A stretch of 9,746 bases of DNA from Clostridia bacterium (lineage in GTDB: Bacteria; Bacillota_A; Clostridia; Lachnospirales; Cellulosilyticaceae): positions 1 through 9,746 of the forward strand of contig JARBTY010000124.1 of NCBI GenBank assembly GCA_029239935.1. The letters run 5' to 3'. A program made the position numbers and the translations under genes. Below are positions 1-7,492 of the stretch, in pieces (positions within the stretch are counted from its first letter, which is position 1; every line of letters begins with the position of its first letter). The notes beneath the pieces were generated by a model that was not told where the DNA came from, did not search any database, and saw only the letters and a list, made by a program, of their open reading frames with translations.

Positions 1-1178
1 GCACAGGTCGCCATAATTCTTGTTGAACCAAAGGCCATATGAGAACAGCTGATATTTCTCCCTGCCATCATGAGGTTACTGATATTTCTAGAATAAAAGC
101 ATCTGTATGGAATGGTATATAGCGGAACTTCTATAAAGTTTGTGCTCTCTCCCTTATATTTAAAGCCTTCCGGTGGATGCATATCCATTGGCCAGCCGCC
201 ATAAGCTACAGCGTCTTCAAATATTCTTGCTTCTAATACATCCTGCTCCTTTAAGATATAGTCCCCTTCTATCCTTCTACTTTCCCTTTTGCCCGGCAAA
301 AACTGTATCCAGTCCAGTGTATAGTTCTCTGCGCCATGCTCTCCGCCATTTTTGATATGATCCCATATACCATATACTGTCTTTAAGAGTTCGTCTCGAA
401 TCTCTTCTGCATCACTAATCGTATCATTGGTGCCACCTAGTTCTATCCACCAGTATCCTGAGTCCACGCCATAATGTTCCATTTTGCCATTTGTGGCACT
501 ATGTCCTCTATATTTAAGATCTTCTTCTGTAAAGGTATAAGCCCAATCTGGTTTTTCAAAAAAAACTGGCGCCCCTTTATCCAAGGCTTTAAACATGATT
601 GTATTGCCCATCGTATAAGCATCTGCTTTTTCTGGTGCAAACTGCTCTTTGAACTCATCCCGTGATTCCCTGCCAACTCTGTAATCAGCCCCTGATTGAT
701 AAGCGAGGCTGCCATCTCCTGTACAGTCCATATAAACCTGAGCTTTAAAAACAAACTGTTTTTCTGTGGTGAGCTGATAGGCTTCTATAGAAGTTATTTG
801 AACACAATCCGTTATGGACTCCGTTGTTACCTTCATCATTCTTGTATTTAAGTACAAGTCTAGATTTTCCTGAAAGTTCACTTTCTCCCACAGTATCGTA
901 TCTAAAATAGAAAAAGAGTGATACGGATTTCTTTTTCTATTTTCCAGCTGTATTTCTTCTATTATGCCAGTTTCTCTGGCATTTTCCCTCGTTCCATGCA
1001 TGTTGGCACCGCATATATGCATCCTTATTTCAGAACTGGCATTGCCCCCTAGCACTGGCCTGTCTTGAAGCAATGCCGTTTTGGCTCCTTCTCTGGCACT
1101 GGCTATGGCGGCACAGATTCCCGCCATTCCACCGCCTACTACCACGACATCATATACTTTATACTCATTCTGTATCAT
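1..1178 (-). CDS. FAD-dependent oxidoreductase (PF12831-type), C-terminus cut by window edge
   Basis: A continuous reading frame of 392 codons runs from an ATG at 1178 to the window edge with no stop, so the C-terminus lies outside. The N-terminus has a Rossmann FAD-binding fold: a hydrophobic strand followed by GGGMAG at residues 15-20. LGGNASSE follows at 43-50, DCTGDG at 151-156, PGKRESRRIEGDY at about 295-307, and the C-terminal flavin motif AGRNISCSH...GSTRIMATC from 372. These are hallmarks of the FAD_oxidored family, some members of which carry the doubtful database name 'xanthan lyase'. There is no signal peptide, so the enzyme is probably cytoplasmic. The start is supported by AGGAAG at 1185-1190, six bases upstream. 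It lies 37 bases after the second permease gene and is probably last or near-last in the sugar uptake operon, which suggests it oxidises the imported carbohydrate or a product. Family assignment is firm; substrate and reaction are unknown. Confidence 0.9.
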   Translation of the reverse strand, partial: MIQNEYKVYDVVVVGGGMAGICAAIASAREGAKTALLQDRPVLGGNASSEIRMHICGANMHGTRENARETGIIEEIQLENRKRNPYHSFSILDTILWEKVNFQENLDLYLNTRMMKVTTESITDCVQITSIEAYQLTTEKQFVFKAQVYMDCTGDGSLAYQSGADYRVGRESRDEFKEQFAPEKADAYTMGNTIMFKALDKGAPVFFEKPDWAYTFTEEDLKYRGHSATNGKMEHYGVDSGYWWIELGGTNDTISDAEEIRDELLKTVYGIWDHIKNGGEHGAENYTLDWIQFLPGKRESRRIEGDYILKEQDVLEARIFEDAVAYGGWPMDMHPPEGFKYKGESTNFIEVPLYTIPYRCFYSRNISNLMMAGRNISCSHMAFGSTRIMATC

Positions 1179-1215
1179 TGCTCTCTTCCTTTCTATTGCA
1201 AAAGTTTATAGCATA

Positions 1216-2052
1216 CTAACCTTTTACACTGCCGCTGGTGAGGCCTTCTATAAAATATTTTTGACCTAATAAAAACACTAATACCATCGGAATCAGTGCC
1301 ACCGTTGCGGCTGCCATGATCAGGTGATCCTGTGAAAACCCTGATTCGTCTATGAAGTTAGTCAGCCCCACTGTAAGGGTGTAGAGCTTGCTGTTGGTCA
1401 AAAAGATAAGAGGCGCTTCATAGTCATTCCACCGCCATACAAAGTTGAGGATAACAATCGTTGACACCGCTGGTTTAGCCAGTGGCAGCACCAGTTTATA
1501 GAAAATCCCAAACTCTCCCATCCCATCTACTCTGCCAGCTTCTAAAATCTCAGTAGGCACTTCTAAAAAGAATTGTCTCATTAAGAATGTACCCAAAGGC
1601 GTAAATAATCTTGGCAGTATAAGCGCCCATAAAGTGTTAAAAATACCCATATATTTAAATAAGATGAACTGCGGCACCATCAGTACCTGAAAGGGTACCA
1701 TCATCGTTACAAGATACAACATAAAAAGTTCATCCCGGTATTTGAACTTTAGTTTTGCAAAGGCATAGCCGCCCATTGAGGCTGTAATCACAGTTCCTAT
1801 AACAGAAATAATGGTCGTTATGAATGTATTTTTAAAATAAATTAAAAACGATGGGGACTGATTGAATAATACTTCTTTATAGTTATCAAAAGACATATTG
1901 GCTGAGAAAATTTTAGGAGGATATTGATAAATCTCATTAAGCGGTTTAAATGAACATATCACCATCCACAAAAAAGGAAAAATAATCATAACAGCCATAA
2001 GCATCATCAGTAAGGTCAAAATTATTTTAGTTTGTTTTTTTGCCGTTTTCAT
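1216..2052 (-). CDS. Carbohydrate ABC transporter permease, MalG/LacG-like (CUT1)
   Basis: This 278-residue integral membrane protein has a typical length for MalG-type permeases. A first membrane helix lies at about residues 9-32, with further helices at about 76-96, 108-130, 138-158, 195-216 and 247-265. The cytoplasmic EAA loop that docks the ATPase is clear: EAGRVDGMGEFG begins at residue 171, with the conserved glycine at 177 and the LP pair at 189-190. Shine-Dalgarno AGGAGGG (2057-2063) overlaps the TAG stop of the upstream permease gene (2062-2064), and the intergenic gap is 9 bases, so translation is probably coupled. It pairs with the MalF-like permease at 2062-2973 to form the translocation channel for the substrate delivered by the lipoprotein at 3032-4399. 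The sugar cannot be read from the sequence. Confidence 0.95.
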   Translation of the reverse strand: MKTAKKQTKIILTLLMMLMAVMIIFPFLWMVICSFKPLNEIYQYPPKIFSANMSFDNYKEVLFNQSPSFLIYFKNTFITTIISVIGTVITASMGGYAFAKLKFKYRDELFMLYLVTMMVPFQVLMVPQFILFKYMGIFNTLWALILPRLFTPLGTFLMRQFFLEVPTEILEAGRVDGMGEFGIFYKLVLPLAKPAVSTIVILNFVWRWNDYEAPLIFLTNSKLYTLTVGLTNFIDESGFSQDHLIMAAATVALIPMVLVFLLGQKYFIEGLTSGSVKG

Positions 2053-2061
2053 ATTTCCCTC

Positions 2062-2973
2062 CTAAAAGTTATCTTCATGTTTTTTCTGCACTTTCCACTG
2101 AAACAGGGTGACTGCAAATATGGCTAATAACAAAATCCATGCCATGGCCGCTGCATACCCCATCTTGTGGTATCTAAAGCCTGCAATATAAATGTAATGC
2201 GCTAGCACTGTGGTGGAACTACCAGGTCCCCCTCCGGTCATGATATTTATCGTTCCAAAGATTTGGAATGAGGTGATTATATTGGTAATCAGCAAAAAGA
2301 ATGTGGTATTTTTGAGCATAGGGACTGTGACATAGCGAAAGGTTTGAAAGGATGACGCCCCATCTATCTGAGCTGCTTCATATAAATCCTTTGGGATCCC
2401 CTGAAGTCCCGCCATATAAATAACAACATTATAGCCAAGTCCCATCCAAATACCCACTATGATAATAGCCGGCAGTGCCCACTCTAGGCTCCCTAGCCAT
2501 CCTGGTGTATTGCTTATGCCTATACTTCTAAGAAATGCATTGATAATCCCTTGAGAAGGATTAAAAAGTATCATCCATATCGCTGAAATGGCTACAATGC
2601 TTGCAATATAAGGTATAAAAATCATGACCCGTATGGCATTGCTGAAATACACTTTGTTGTTAAGGATTGTGGCTAAGATAACAGAAACTCCAATAAGTAC
2701 AGGAATAGTACATACCGTATAAATCAGGTTATTTTTTAATGCATCCAAAAACCATTGGTCTCTGAACATCTCTATAAAATTACCTAGGCCCACAAACTGG
2801 GTATTTTCAAACCCTTCAAAAATATTAAAATTTGTAAATGCTACGACCAGCGAAAATAAGACTGGCAGTAATATAAATACAAAAAAGCCTATAAAGTTGG
2901 GCGCTATAAAGACATAGGGCTCCCAATTGAGTTTTTTCTTTTTTCTTTTAACACCCTCTATTTTTAGTTCCAT
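2062..2973 (-). CDS. Carbohydrate ABC transporter permease, MalF/UgpA-like (CUT1)
   Basis: This 303-residue membrane protein is the MalF-type half of the importer channel. A lysine-rich cytoplasmic N-terminus (KRKKKK, residues 9-14) precedes six predicted helices at about 20-45, 84-104, 113-137, 166-188, 223-241 and 271-292. The EAA loop is EAAQIDGASSFQ starting at residue 199, with D204-G205 and P218. The MTGGGPGSST segment at about 245-254 is also typical of MalF/UgpA proteins. It is the short sugar-permease form and lacks the large periplasmic loop of enterobacterial MalF. The start at 2973 is fixed by AAGGAGG at 2981-2987, seven bases upstream. It lies 58 bases after the binding-protein gene, and a stem-loop occupies that gap. 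Confidence 0.95.
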   Translation of the reverse strand: MELKIEGVKRKKKKLNWEPYVFIAPNFIGFFVFILLPVLFSLVVAFTNFNIFEGFENTQFVGLGNFIEMFRDQWFLDALKNNLIYTVCTIPVLIGVSVILATILNNKVYFSNAIRVMIFIPYIASIVAISAIWMILFNPSQGIINAFLRSIGISNTPGWLGSLEWALPAIIIVGIWMGLGYNVVIYMAGLQGIPKDLYEAAQIDGASSFQTFRYVTVPMLKNTTFFLLITNIITSFQIFGTINIMTGGGPGSSTTVLAHYIYIAGFRYHKMGYAAAMAWILLLAIFAVTLFQWKVQKKHEDNF

Positions 2974-2991
2974 TCACTGTCCTCCTTATTT

Positions 2992-3021
2992 TAAATAGCT
3001 GACATTGCTGCCAGCTATTTA
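2992..3021 (-). promoter_or_regulatory. Intercistronic stem-loop between binding protein and permease genes
   Basis: A perfect 10-bp inverted repeat (arms 2992-3001 and 3012-3021, TAAATAGCTG / CAGCTATTTA) encloses a 10-base loop, just after the binding-protein stop codon and just before the permease ribosome binding site. In the minus-strand transcript the stem is followed by AAAATAAGGAGG rather than a run of U, so it is not a standard intrinsic terminator. Stem-loops at this position in sugar ABC operons are known to protect the 3' end of the abundant binding-protein message, giving more binding protein than permease. That role here is inferred from position and shape. Confidence 0.6.
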
Positions 3022-3031
3022 GATCACTCTA

Positions 3032-4399
3032 TTATTTTTTAGCTTTGCTAATCACATCGTCTGCTCTTGACTTTAATACCCCATAGTAGTCCTCTTCTTT
3101 TGTAGCGCCTAAGAAATATTTTTCTGATTCTTCTTTATAAATCTGCATCACTTCTGGAAGCGCAGTTGTTTCTGTCGCTACAACGTATTTGAGACTTGGA
3201 TCAAGCATAACTTTTTTGTAGGCCTCTACATCAAATCTTTGTTCTGGATTTTCTCCTAAAATGAGTTTGATTTCTTCTTCTTCTCCAAAGGCATTATAAG
3301 CTGGCATCTTAGCAATATGCTTAGCCCCTTCTGTTGCCCAGAACTGAACAAACTCCCATGCTTTTTCTTTGTTTTGTGAATTGGAATTAATAGAAACGTA
3401 GTTATTGAGAATAGACTGGTAAGGATTCTCTGTGTTTTCATCCACTCTTGGAATAGGTGCAAAAGTCGTTATAAAATCATGTGGAAACTCTGGATCATTA
3501 ACATATCTTAACATCCAAGAAGCAAAGGGCATCATCGCAATCTCTTCATTCAAAAAGGCTGGATGAGAAAATCTTTCTAGTTTTCTTGAGAAAACTTCTT
3601 CATAAGGAATCGCACTGCCATTATCCATCATTTCTTTTAACTTTGTGTTGGTTCTAAAAATCGCATCATCAAAATTGCTGGTGCCGTCTGCTTTATAAAG
3701 ATAATTGCCTCCGAGTAACGTCTGCGGAAGTCCTAAAGGCAGGCCATCATAATACGTACAGGTGCCATATACTTTTTTGCCGTCCTTTTCTCCAGTTAAC
3801 TGAGCCGCAATCTCAACAAATTGATCCATTGTCCAGTCTTCTGGAATAGTGATTCCTTTTTCATCCAGCATATCTTTATTAATCATCAGTCCAATAGGTT
3901 CTCTGGCCGTTGGGATGGCATATAATCCGTCATTAGGTTTTAGAATGCCTTCCACCCCACCATAAATCTGGCTGTTTATAAATTCTTCTGCGTTCAGATT
4001 ACTGAGGTCTTCAACCATTTTACTGTCTACACGTTTTTTAAGCAGGTCTGCAGAATAGGTGAAAAACACATCTATTTGCTCACCAGACAAAAGTGCTGTA
4101 TCAAGCTTTGTATTGCCTGTATCATCATTCACATAACGTACATATTCTACAGGTGTATCGGGATGTTTTTCATTCCACTCCGTAACAATTGCTCCAGGAC
4201 CGCTTTCTTCTGCCACGCCTCCCCATACAACAAGTTTGCCTCCTTCAGCTTTTGCACTGCTGTCTGCACTTTCCTCTTTCTTCACTTCTCCTCCTGCTGC
4301 CTGCGTATCAGCTTCCTTTGAAGTACAACCTGCCATCGGCACCACCAACATGGCTGCTGCCAAAGATAAACTCATCACCTTTTTAGTTAATTTTGTCAC
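3032..4399 (-). CDS. Extracellular solute-binding lipoprotein of a carbohydrate ABC importer (family 1)
   Basis: This 455-residue lipoprotein captures the substrate outside the cell and delivers it to the two permeases. A basic N-region (MTKLTKK), a hydrophobic core and the lipobox PMAGC place the lipidated cysteine at residue 25. A flexible Lys/Glu/Ala/Ser-rich linker runs to about residue 53. The mature part begins with KLVVWGGVAEESGPG and contains features of family 1 sugar-binding proteins, including WNEKHPDTPVEYV, a central AIPTAREPIGLMINKDML segment and a KAWEFVQFWATEGA segment near residue 343. The start codon is GTG: AGGGGG lies at 4407-4412, seven bases upstream, and an in-frame TAA six codons upstream excludes a longer form. 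It is the first gene of the transport operon. Length and domain content are normal. The ligand is unknown; the regulator pair upstream suggests induction by a specific glycan or oligosaccharide. Confidence 0.95.
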   Translation of the reverse strand: MTKLTKKVMSLSLAAAMLVVPMAGCTSKEADTQAAGGEVKKEESADSSAKAEGGKLVVWGGVAEESGPGAIVTEWNEKHPDTPVEYVRYVNDDTGNTKLDTALLSGEQIDVFFTYSADLLKKRVDSKMVEDLSNLNAEEFINSQIYGGVEGILKPNDGLYAIPTAREPIGLMINKDMLDEKGITIPEDWTMDQFVEIAAQLTGEKDGKKVYGTCTYYDGLPLGLPQTLLGGNYLYKADGTSNFDDAIFRTNTKLKEMMDNGSAIPYEEVFSRKLERFSHPAFLNEEIAMMPFASWMLRYVNDPEFPHDFITTFAPIPRVDENTENPYQSILNNYVSINSNSQNKEKAWEFVQFWATEGAKHIAKMPAYNAFGEEEEIKLILGENPEQRFDVEAYKKVMLDPSLKYVVATETTALPEVMQIYKEESEKYFLGATKEEDYYGVLKSRADDVISKAKK

Positions 4400-4406
4400 G
4401 CTACTT

Positions 4407-4412
4407 CCCCCT
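4407..4412 (-). promoter_or_regulatory. Ribosome binding site supporting the GTG start of the binding protein
   Basis: On the minus strand AGGGGG lies seven bases before the GTG at 4397-4399. The next in-frame ATG (codon 9) would remove the lysine-rich N-region of the signal peptide, so GTG is preferred. Confidence 0.7.
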
Positions 4413-4445
4413 TTTTATGAATTAGTAAGCCTTATTGATAACTCT

Positions 4446-4474
4446 ATTATATTTTAAAACCGCATAATTTTTAG
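4446..4474 (-). promoter_or_regulatory. Candidate promoter of the transport operon, perfect -10 and poor -35
   Basis: On the minus strand a perfect TATAAT (4446-4451) lies 46 bases before the GTG start of the binding protein. At 17 bases upstream the -35 position reads CTAAAA (4469-4474), a poor match. Such a promoter would be expected to need an activator, which fits the adjacent AraC-type regulator. The surrounding DNA is very AT-rich, so chance matches are likely. Confidence 0.4.
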
Positions 4475-4501
4475 CACGTAATATTGACTGTTTTTATCAC
4501 T

Positions 4502-4528
4502 TTTATATTATAAATCTTTTCAAGTCAA
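4502..4528 (-). promoter_or_regulatory. Alternative candidate promoter of the transport operon, good -35
   Basis: On the minus strand TTGACT (4523-4528) is followed after 15 bases by TATAAA (4502-4507). The -35 is good but the spacing is two bases shorter than ideal, which again would suit activation. It competes with the TATAAT-based candidate closer to the gene; only a transcription start site map would decide. Confidence 0.35.
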
Positions 4529-4539
4529 TTTTTTTATAT

Positions 4540-4570
4540 TATTTTGCACATTTTTATTGATATTTTGGCA
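4540..4570 (-). promoter_or_regulatory. Candidate operator for the AraC-type regulator: 21-bp-spaced direct repeat
   Basis: TATTTTG occurs at 4540-4546 and at 4561-4567 (read on the plus strand), followed by CA and GCA respectively. The starts are exactly 21 bp apart, two helical turns. AraC-family regulators usually bind directly repeated half-sites with about this spacing just upstream of a -35 element. The nearer copy lies 11 bp upstream of TTGACT (4523-4528). The motif is AT-rich and could be chance; assignment to the regulator at 4622-5707 is inference. Confidence 0.3.
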
Positions 4571-4599
4571 ATCAATTTATGCTAATTGCTTTTAAGCGT

Positions 4600-4636
4600 A
4601 AAAAAATAACACCTTATCGACTTAGGTGTTATTTTT
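4600..4636 (-). terminator. Intrinsic terminator overlapping the response regulator stop codon
   Basis: A perfect 13-bp inverted repeat (4602-4614 and 4624-4636, arms AAAAATAACACCT / AGGTGTTATTTTT) surrounds a 9-base loop. Read on the minus strand the 3' arm runs into seven consecutive T (complement of 4600-4606), a standard Rho-independent terminator. Its 5' arm encodes the last residues of the response regulator (K-N-N-T) and reaches the first base of its TAA stop. It separates the sensor/regulator transcript from the transport operon. Confidence 0.85.
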
Positions 4637-5707
4637 GGAAAGCATATTTTTTTGATATTGTTTAGGGGTAATCCCCTCTATTTCTTTAAAGACCTGTGTA
4701 AAATAACTGCAATTGGTGTATCCCATAAGCTCAGAAACCTCTTGTATCGTTATCCTTTTTCTAGCTAAAAGTTCTTTAGCTCTTTCTATCCGTATTTGAT
4801 TAACATATTCGATAAAATTGGTTTTCATGATTTTTTTGAAGTATTTAGAGAAGTAGCTTTCACTCATATTAACATGCCCAGCCACATCCTTTAATTTAAT
4901 ATTTTGATTGTAGCCATTATTAACAAAAAGTATCGCTTTATTAATGGCTGCATCATAGTTTTCTTTTCTCTCCTGCTCAACAGCCGTTTTGATATCTACA
5001 GCCATTTCTCCCAAAAACCCCATAACCTCATCGATACTTTTGGCTTCTTCAAGTACCTGCCTGATGGTTTTGTAGTTTGAGAAGAATTTGTTAGCATCTA
5101 TAGCATACTTTTTAGCAATGTTAGAAAATACCCCAAAAATCTCTTCCCACTCCCGGCTTTCCTTCCAAAACGCTTTTAAGCTGTAGGCACTCTTGAGAAT
5201 GTGCTCTGTAACCTGCTTTAAAGTTGCTGCATCTCCGTATTCAATAGCATTTCTTAAGTTCTCTTCATGTGCCAGTGTAAAAAAGCTAGGCAGTATCTTT
5301 TGCTTTTCCGTTGGTATAGATGTGGTATTTTTGTGGACATAGGTTATCGCTCTATTGATTGTATCTACCAGCTCTTCTGTCGTCATCGATAATTTTGGAA
5401 TATAATCCAGTGCACCTCCAAATTTTAGGGCCTGCCTTACTACTTCCATATCATTGACACAACTCAGTACGACTGTAACCGTCTGTGGCCTGCAAGATTT
5501 CAGCTGTTCTATCAGGGCGATCCCATCCATCTTAGGCATCTTAATGTCCGTAAGCACAATATCTACATCATTTTTTAGAATCAGTTCCAGTGCCTGCTGC
5601 CCATTACTGGCTTCTATCACTTCATCTATCCCTATCTCTTCCCAGTTAACAGATGTGGCAATACCTTTTCTTATCAAAATCTCATCATCAACTATTATGA
5701 TTTTCAT
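4622..5707 (-). CDS. Response regulator with AraC-type DNA-binding domain (YesN-like)
   Basis: This 361-residue protein is the transcription factor partner of the adjacent sensor kinase. The N-terminal receiver domain (about 1-120) has the acidic pair D7-D8, the phospho-acceptor D54 in LTDIKMPKMDG, S82 at the switch position and the conserved lysine K105 in DYIPK, so all active-site residues are present. An unassigned helical linker covers about 130-250, as in other YesN-type regulators. The C-terminal AraC domain (about 255-355) has two helix-turn-helix units, one near 271-292 and one near 319-343, and ends with the family signature GITPKQY. The start at 5707 lies inside the 3' end of the kinase gene. 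A purine-rich GGCGGG lies eight bases upstream, suggesting translational coupling. Its probable target is the promoter of the binding-protein operon just downstream; autoregulation is also possible. Confidence 0.95.
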   Translation of the reverse strand: MKIIIVDDEILIRKGIATSVNWEEIGIDEVIEASNGQQALELILKNDVDIVLTDIKMPKMDGIALIEQLKSCRPQTVTVVLSCVNDMEVVRQALKFGGALDYIPKLSMTTEELVDTINRAITYVHKNTTSIPTEKQKILPSFFTLAHEENLRNAIEYGDAATLKQVTEHILKSAYSLKAFWKESREWEEIFGVFSNIAKKYAIDANKFFSNYKTIRQVLEEAKSIDEVMGFLGEMAVDIKTAVEQERKENYDAAINKAILFVNNGYNQNIKLKDVAGHVNMSESYFSKYFKKIMKTNFIEYVNQIRIERAKELLARKRITIQEVSELMGYTNCSYFTQVFKEIEGITPKQYQKNMLSKNNT

Positions 5708-7445
5708 TGATGTACCCGCCTCTCATAAATAATTCAATAAAGACTGTCACGCCTCCCAGTTCATTTCTCTTTATATTAAGTGAACTGCCTTCCCCATAGT
5801 AAAGCTGTATTCTTTCCTGCACATTTTTTACGCCAATCCCAGATGGTTTTTTACTGCTGGCTAATAATTTATCTATTTGTTCATCGTCCATACCACACCC
5901 ATTGTCTTCTACCAGTATACTCACTTTATCCCTATTTTTAAATATCTTAATCGTGATAATACCTAAATCCTCTTGATCTTGAAGACCATGAATAATTGCA
6001 TTTTCTATTAAAGGCTGCAAAAAAAGTATCGGCACTTCTAAAGCATACAACGACTCCTCTACTTCAAAATGAACGGCAAACTTCTCTCCATATCTCATTT
6101 TTTGAAGCTCGATGTAGTGGTTTAGACAGGTTATTTCTTCTCGAAGTGTAATGATATCTCGATTTTTACTCAAGGAATATTCCAGAATATACCCTAGGGA
6201 GATAATCATCTTTTCAGCTGTCTTTGCCCCTTCCATAATGCATAACCATTTGATACCGTTAAGGGTATTAAATAAAAAATGGGGCTGAATCTGTGACTGC
6301 AAAGCCTCCAGCTTCGTTCTCTGCTTTTCTTCATAAATCCTTTTATTTTCCTCGAATAATTCATTTAATTTGGTGCTCATGATATTAAAATCTTTGCTAA
6401 GCTCTTCTACCTCTTGATTGGTTTTGGGAATATCAATATGAATAAACTTCCCCTTCTTAACAGTCTGCATGGCATCTCTCAGTTTGGTAATCGATTTTGT
6501 CAGCCTATTGATACTGAAAATATCTATACAAATAATAATAACCAGTACAACAATATTAATGCCTATCGTAAAATTTCTATAATAGCTGACTTTTTTTAAC
6601 ATATCTTTATAGGGTATGATTTGCACCACTTTCCAATGGGCTTTACTGATATTTTTTGAACTGACAGCTTGTTTTTGTCCTTTATAAGAAACGATTTCAT
6701 GCGACTCTAACTGGCCACTCTGGAGTGTGCGTTTAAACCATTCTTTATCAAATATTTTACTTTTTTCACTGTTATTAATGTACGCCAGTATGACACTGCC
6801 CTGTTGATCTACCAAAAACCGCTCAGTATTTTCAAATTCATTGCCCGCAAACAATAGGTTGCTGATATTTCTCTCATTAAAAAGCTCTATCGCCAGTACC
6901 CCTATTGTTCTGCCGTTGATATCCAATATATTTCTGGCCATCCCTATGATAGGTACTTGTTCATACGCTGTACCAGAAACTTCTGAGAATTCTTTCCAAA
7001 CAAAGTAACCTTCTGCATTAAGTGTCTCTTCAACCCACGCTTTTCTGTAGCTTTCAAAGCCACTGATCTCATTTTGAGCAGTGGTTGTATAAATATCAGC
7101 TTCATTGTTATAAATATAAACATCTGCATTATAGGCATACAAATGGGCCGCATTGACGTTGGATAATTTTTTGGTTATCTTTCTTACGACCGGCAAAGAT
7201 GTTTCCCTGTCTTTAAGGCCGCTTATGACATCCTGGTCAAGGGTTATGGCGTTAGAGGCAGCTATAAGATCATCCAGCACCTGATTAATATCTTTTGTTA
7301 TTTGACTCAAATTTTGCTGTGACTGTAAAAGCAGCTGTTCTTCCATAATATTTTCTATGTAGAAATAGCCTGCCCAAGGCACTATAATAAAAGGAATGGT
7401 GGTCAGCAAAATAATAATAATGAGAAACTGCTTTTTAATAGTCAT
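5688..7445 (-). CDS. Membrane sensor histidine kinase, YesM-type (His_kinase/HATPase)
   Basis: This 585-residue kinase probably detects a carbohydrate-related signal outside the cell and phosphorylates the overlapping response regulator. Membrane helix 1 spans about residues 7-30. An extracellular sensor region of about 255 residues, likely a double-Cache fold, follows to about 288. Helix 2 spans about 292-312, followed by a HAMP linker (about 312-365). The phospho-accepting histidine is H389 in QSQIQPHFLFNTLN, the signature of the His_kinase family (PF06580). The ATPase domain has N482 in the N-box (LIENAIIHG), DNGCGM at 514-519 and GIGVKN at 536-541. All catalytic motifs look intact and the length is typical. 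The gene ends with TGA at 5688-5690, overlapping the regulator start by 20 bases. AGGTG lies just upstream of the ATG at 7445. Confidence 0.95.
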   Translation of the reverse strand: MTIKKQFLIIIILLTTIPFIIVPWAGYFYIENIMEEQLLLQSQQNLSQITKDINQVLDDLIAASNAITLDQDVISGLKDRETSLPVVRKITKKLSNVNAAHLYAYNADVYIYNNEADIYTTTAQNEISGFESYRKAWVEETLNAEGYFVWKEFSEVSGTAYEQVPIIGMARNILDINGRTIGVLAIELFNERNISNLLFAGNEFENTERFLVDQQGSVILAYINNSEKSKIFDKEWFKRTLQSGQLESHEIVSYKGQKQAVSSKNISKAHWKVVQIIPYKDMLKKVSYYRNFTIGINIVVLVIIICIDIFSINRLTKSITKLRDAMQTVKKGKFIHIDIPKTNQEVEELSKDFNIMSTKLNELFEENKRIYEEKQRTKLEALQSQIQPHFLFNTLNGIKWLCIMEGAKTAEKMIISLGYILEYSLSKNRDIITLREEITCLNHYIELQKMRYGEKFAVHFEVEESLYALEVPILFLQPLIENAIIHGLQDQEDLGIITIKIFKNRDKVSILVEDNGCGMDDEQIDKLLASSKKPSGIGVKNVQERIQLYYGEGSSLNIKRNELGGVTVFIELFMRGGYINENHNS

Positions 7446-7492
7446 ATAACACCTACTTTTAGAATTACTTTAAACACTACTTACCTTATTAT

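Noticed and set aside
443..754. 103-codon minus-strand frame inside the flavoenzyme gene
   Set aside because: It overlaps the FAD oxidoreductase frame, which has clear family motifs throughout. The product has no recognisable features and no ribosome binding site.
4076..4457. Three plus-strand frames rich in Leu, Ser, Pro and Cys, antisense to the binding-protein N-terminus
   Set aside because: They are antisense shadows of the signal peptide and Ala/Glu/Lys-rich linker of the lipoprotein, with no ribosome binding site or promoter.
4400..4621. Catabolite repression (cre) site or riboswitch in the gap before the transport operon
   Set aside because: No convincing match to the cre consensus and no riboswitch-like conserved core was seen; the gap is mainly AT-rich DNA with the terminator, promoter candidates and repeats listed.
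1..7445. Missing ABC transporter ATPase interpreted as a broken importer
   Set aside because: CUT1 importers of Bacillota often rely on a shared MsmX/MsmK-type ATPase encoded elsewhere, and both EAA docking loops are intact.
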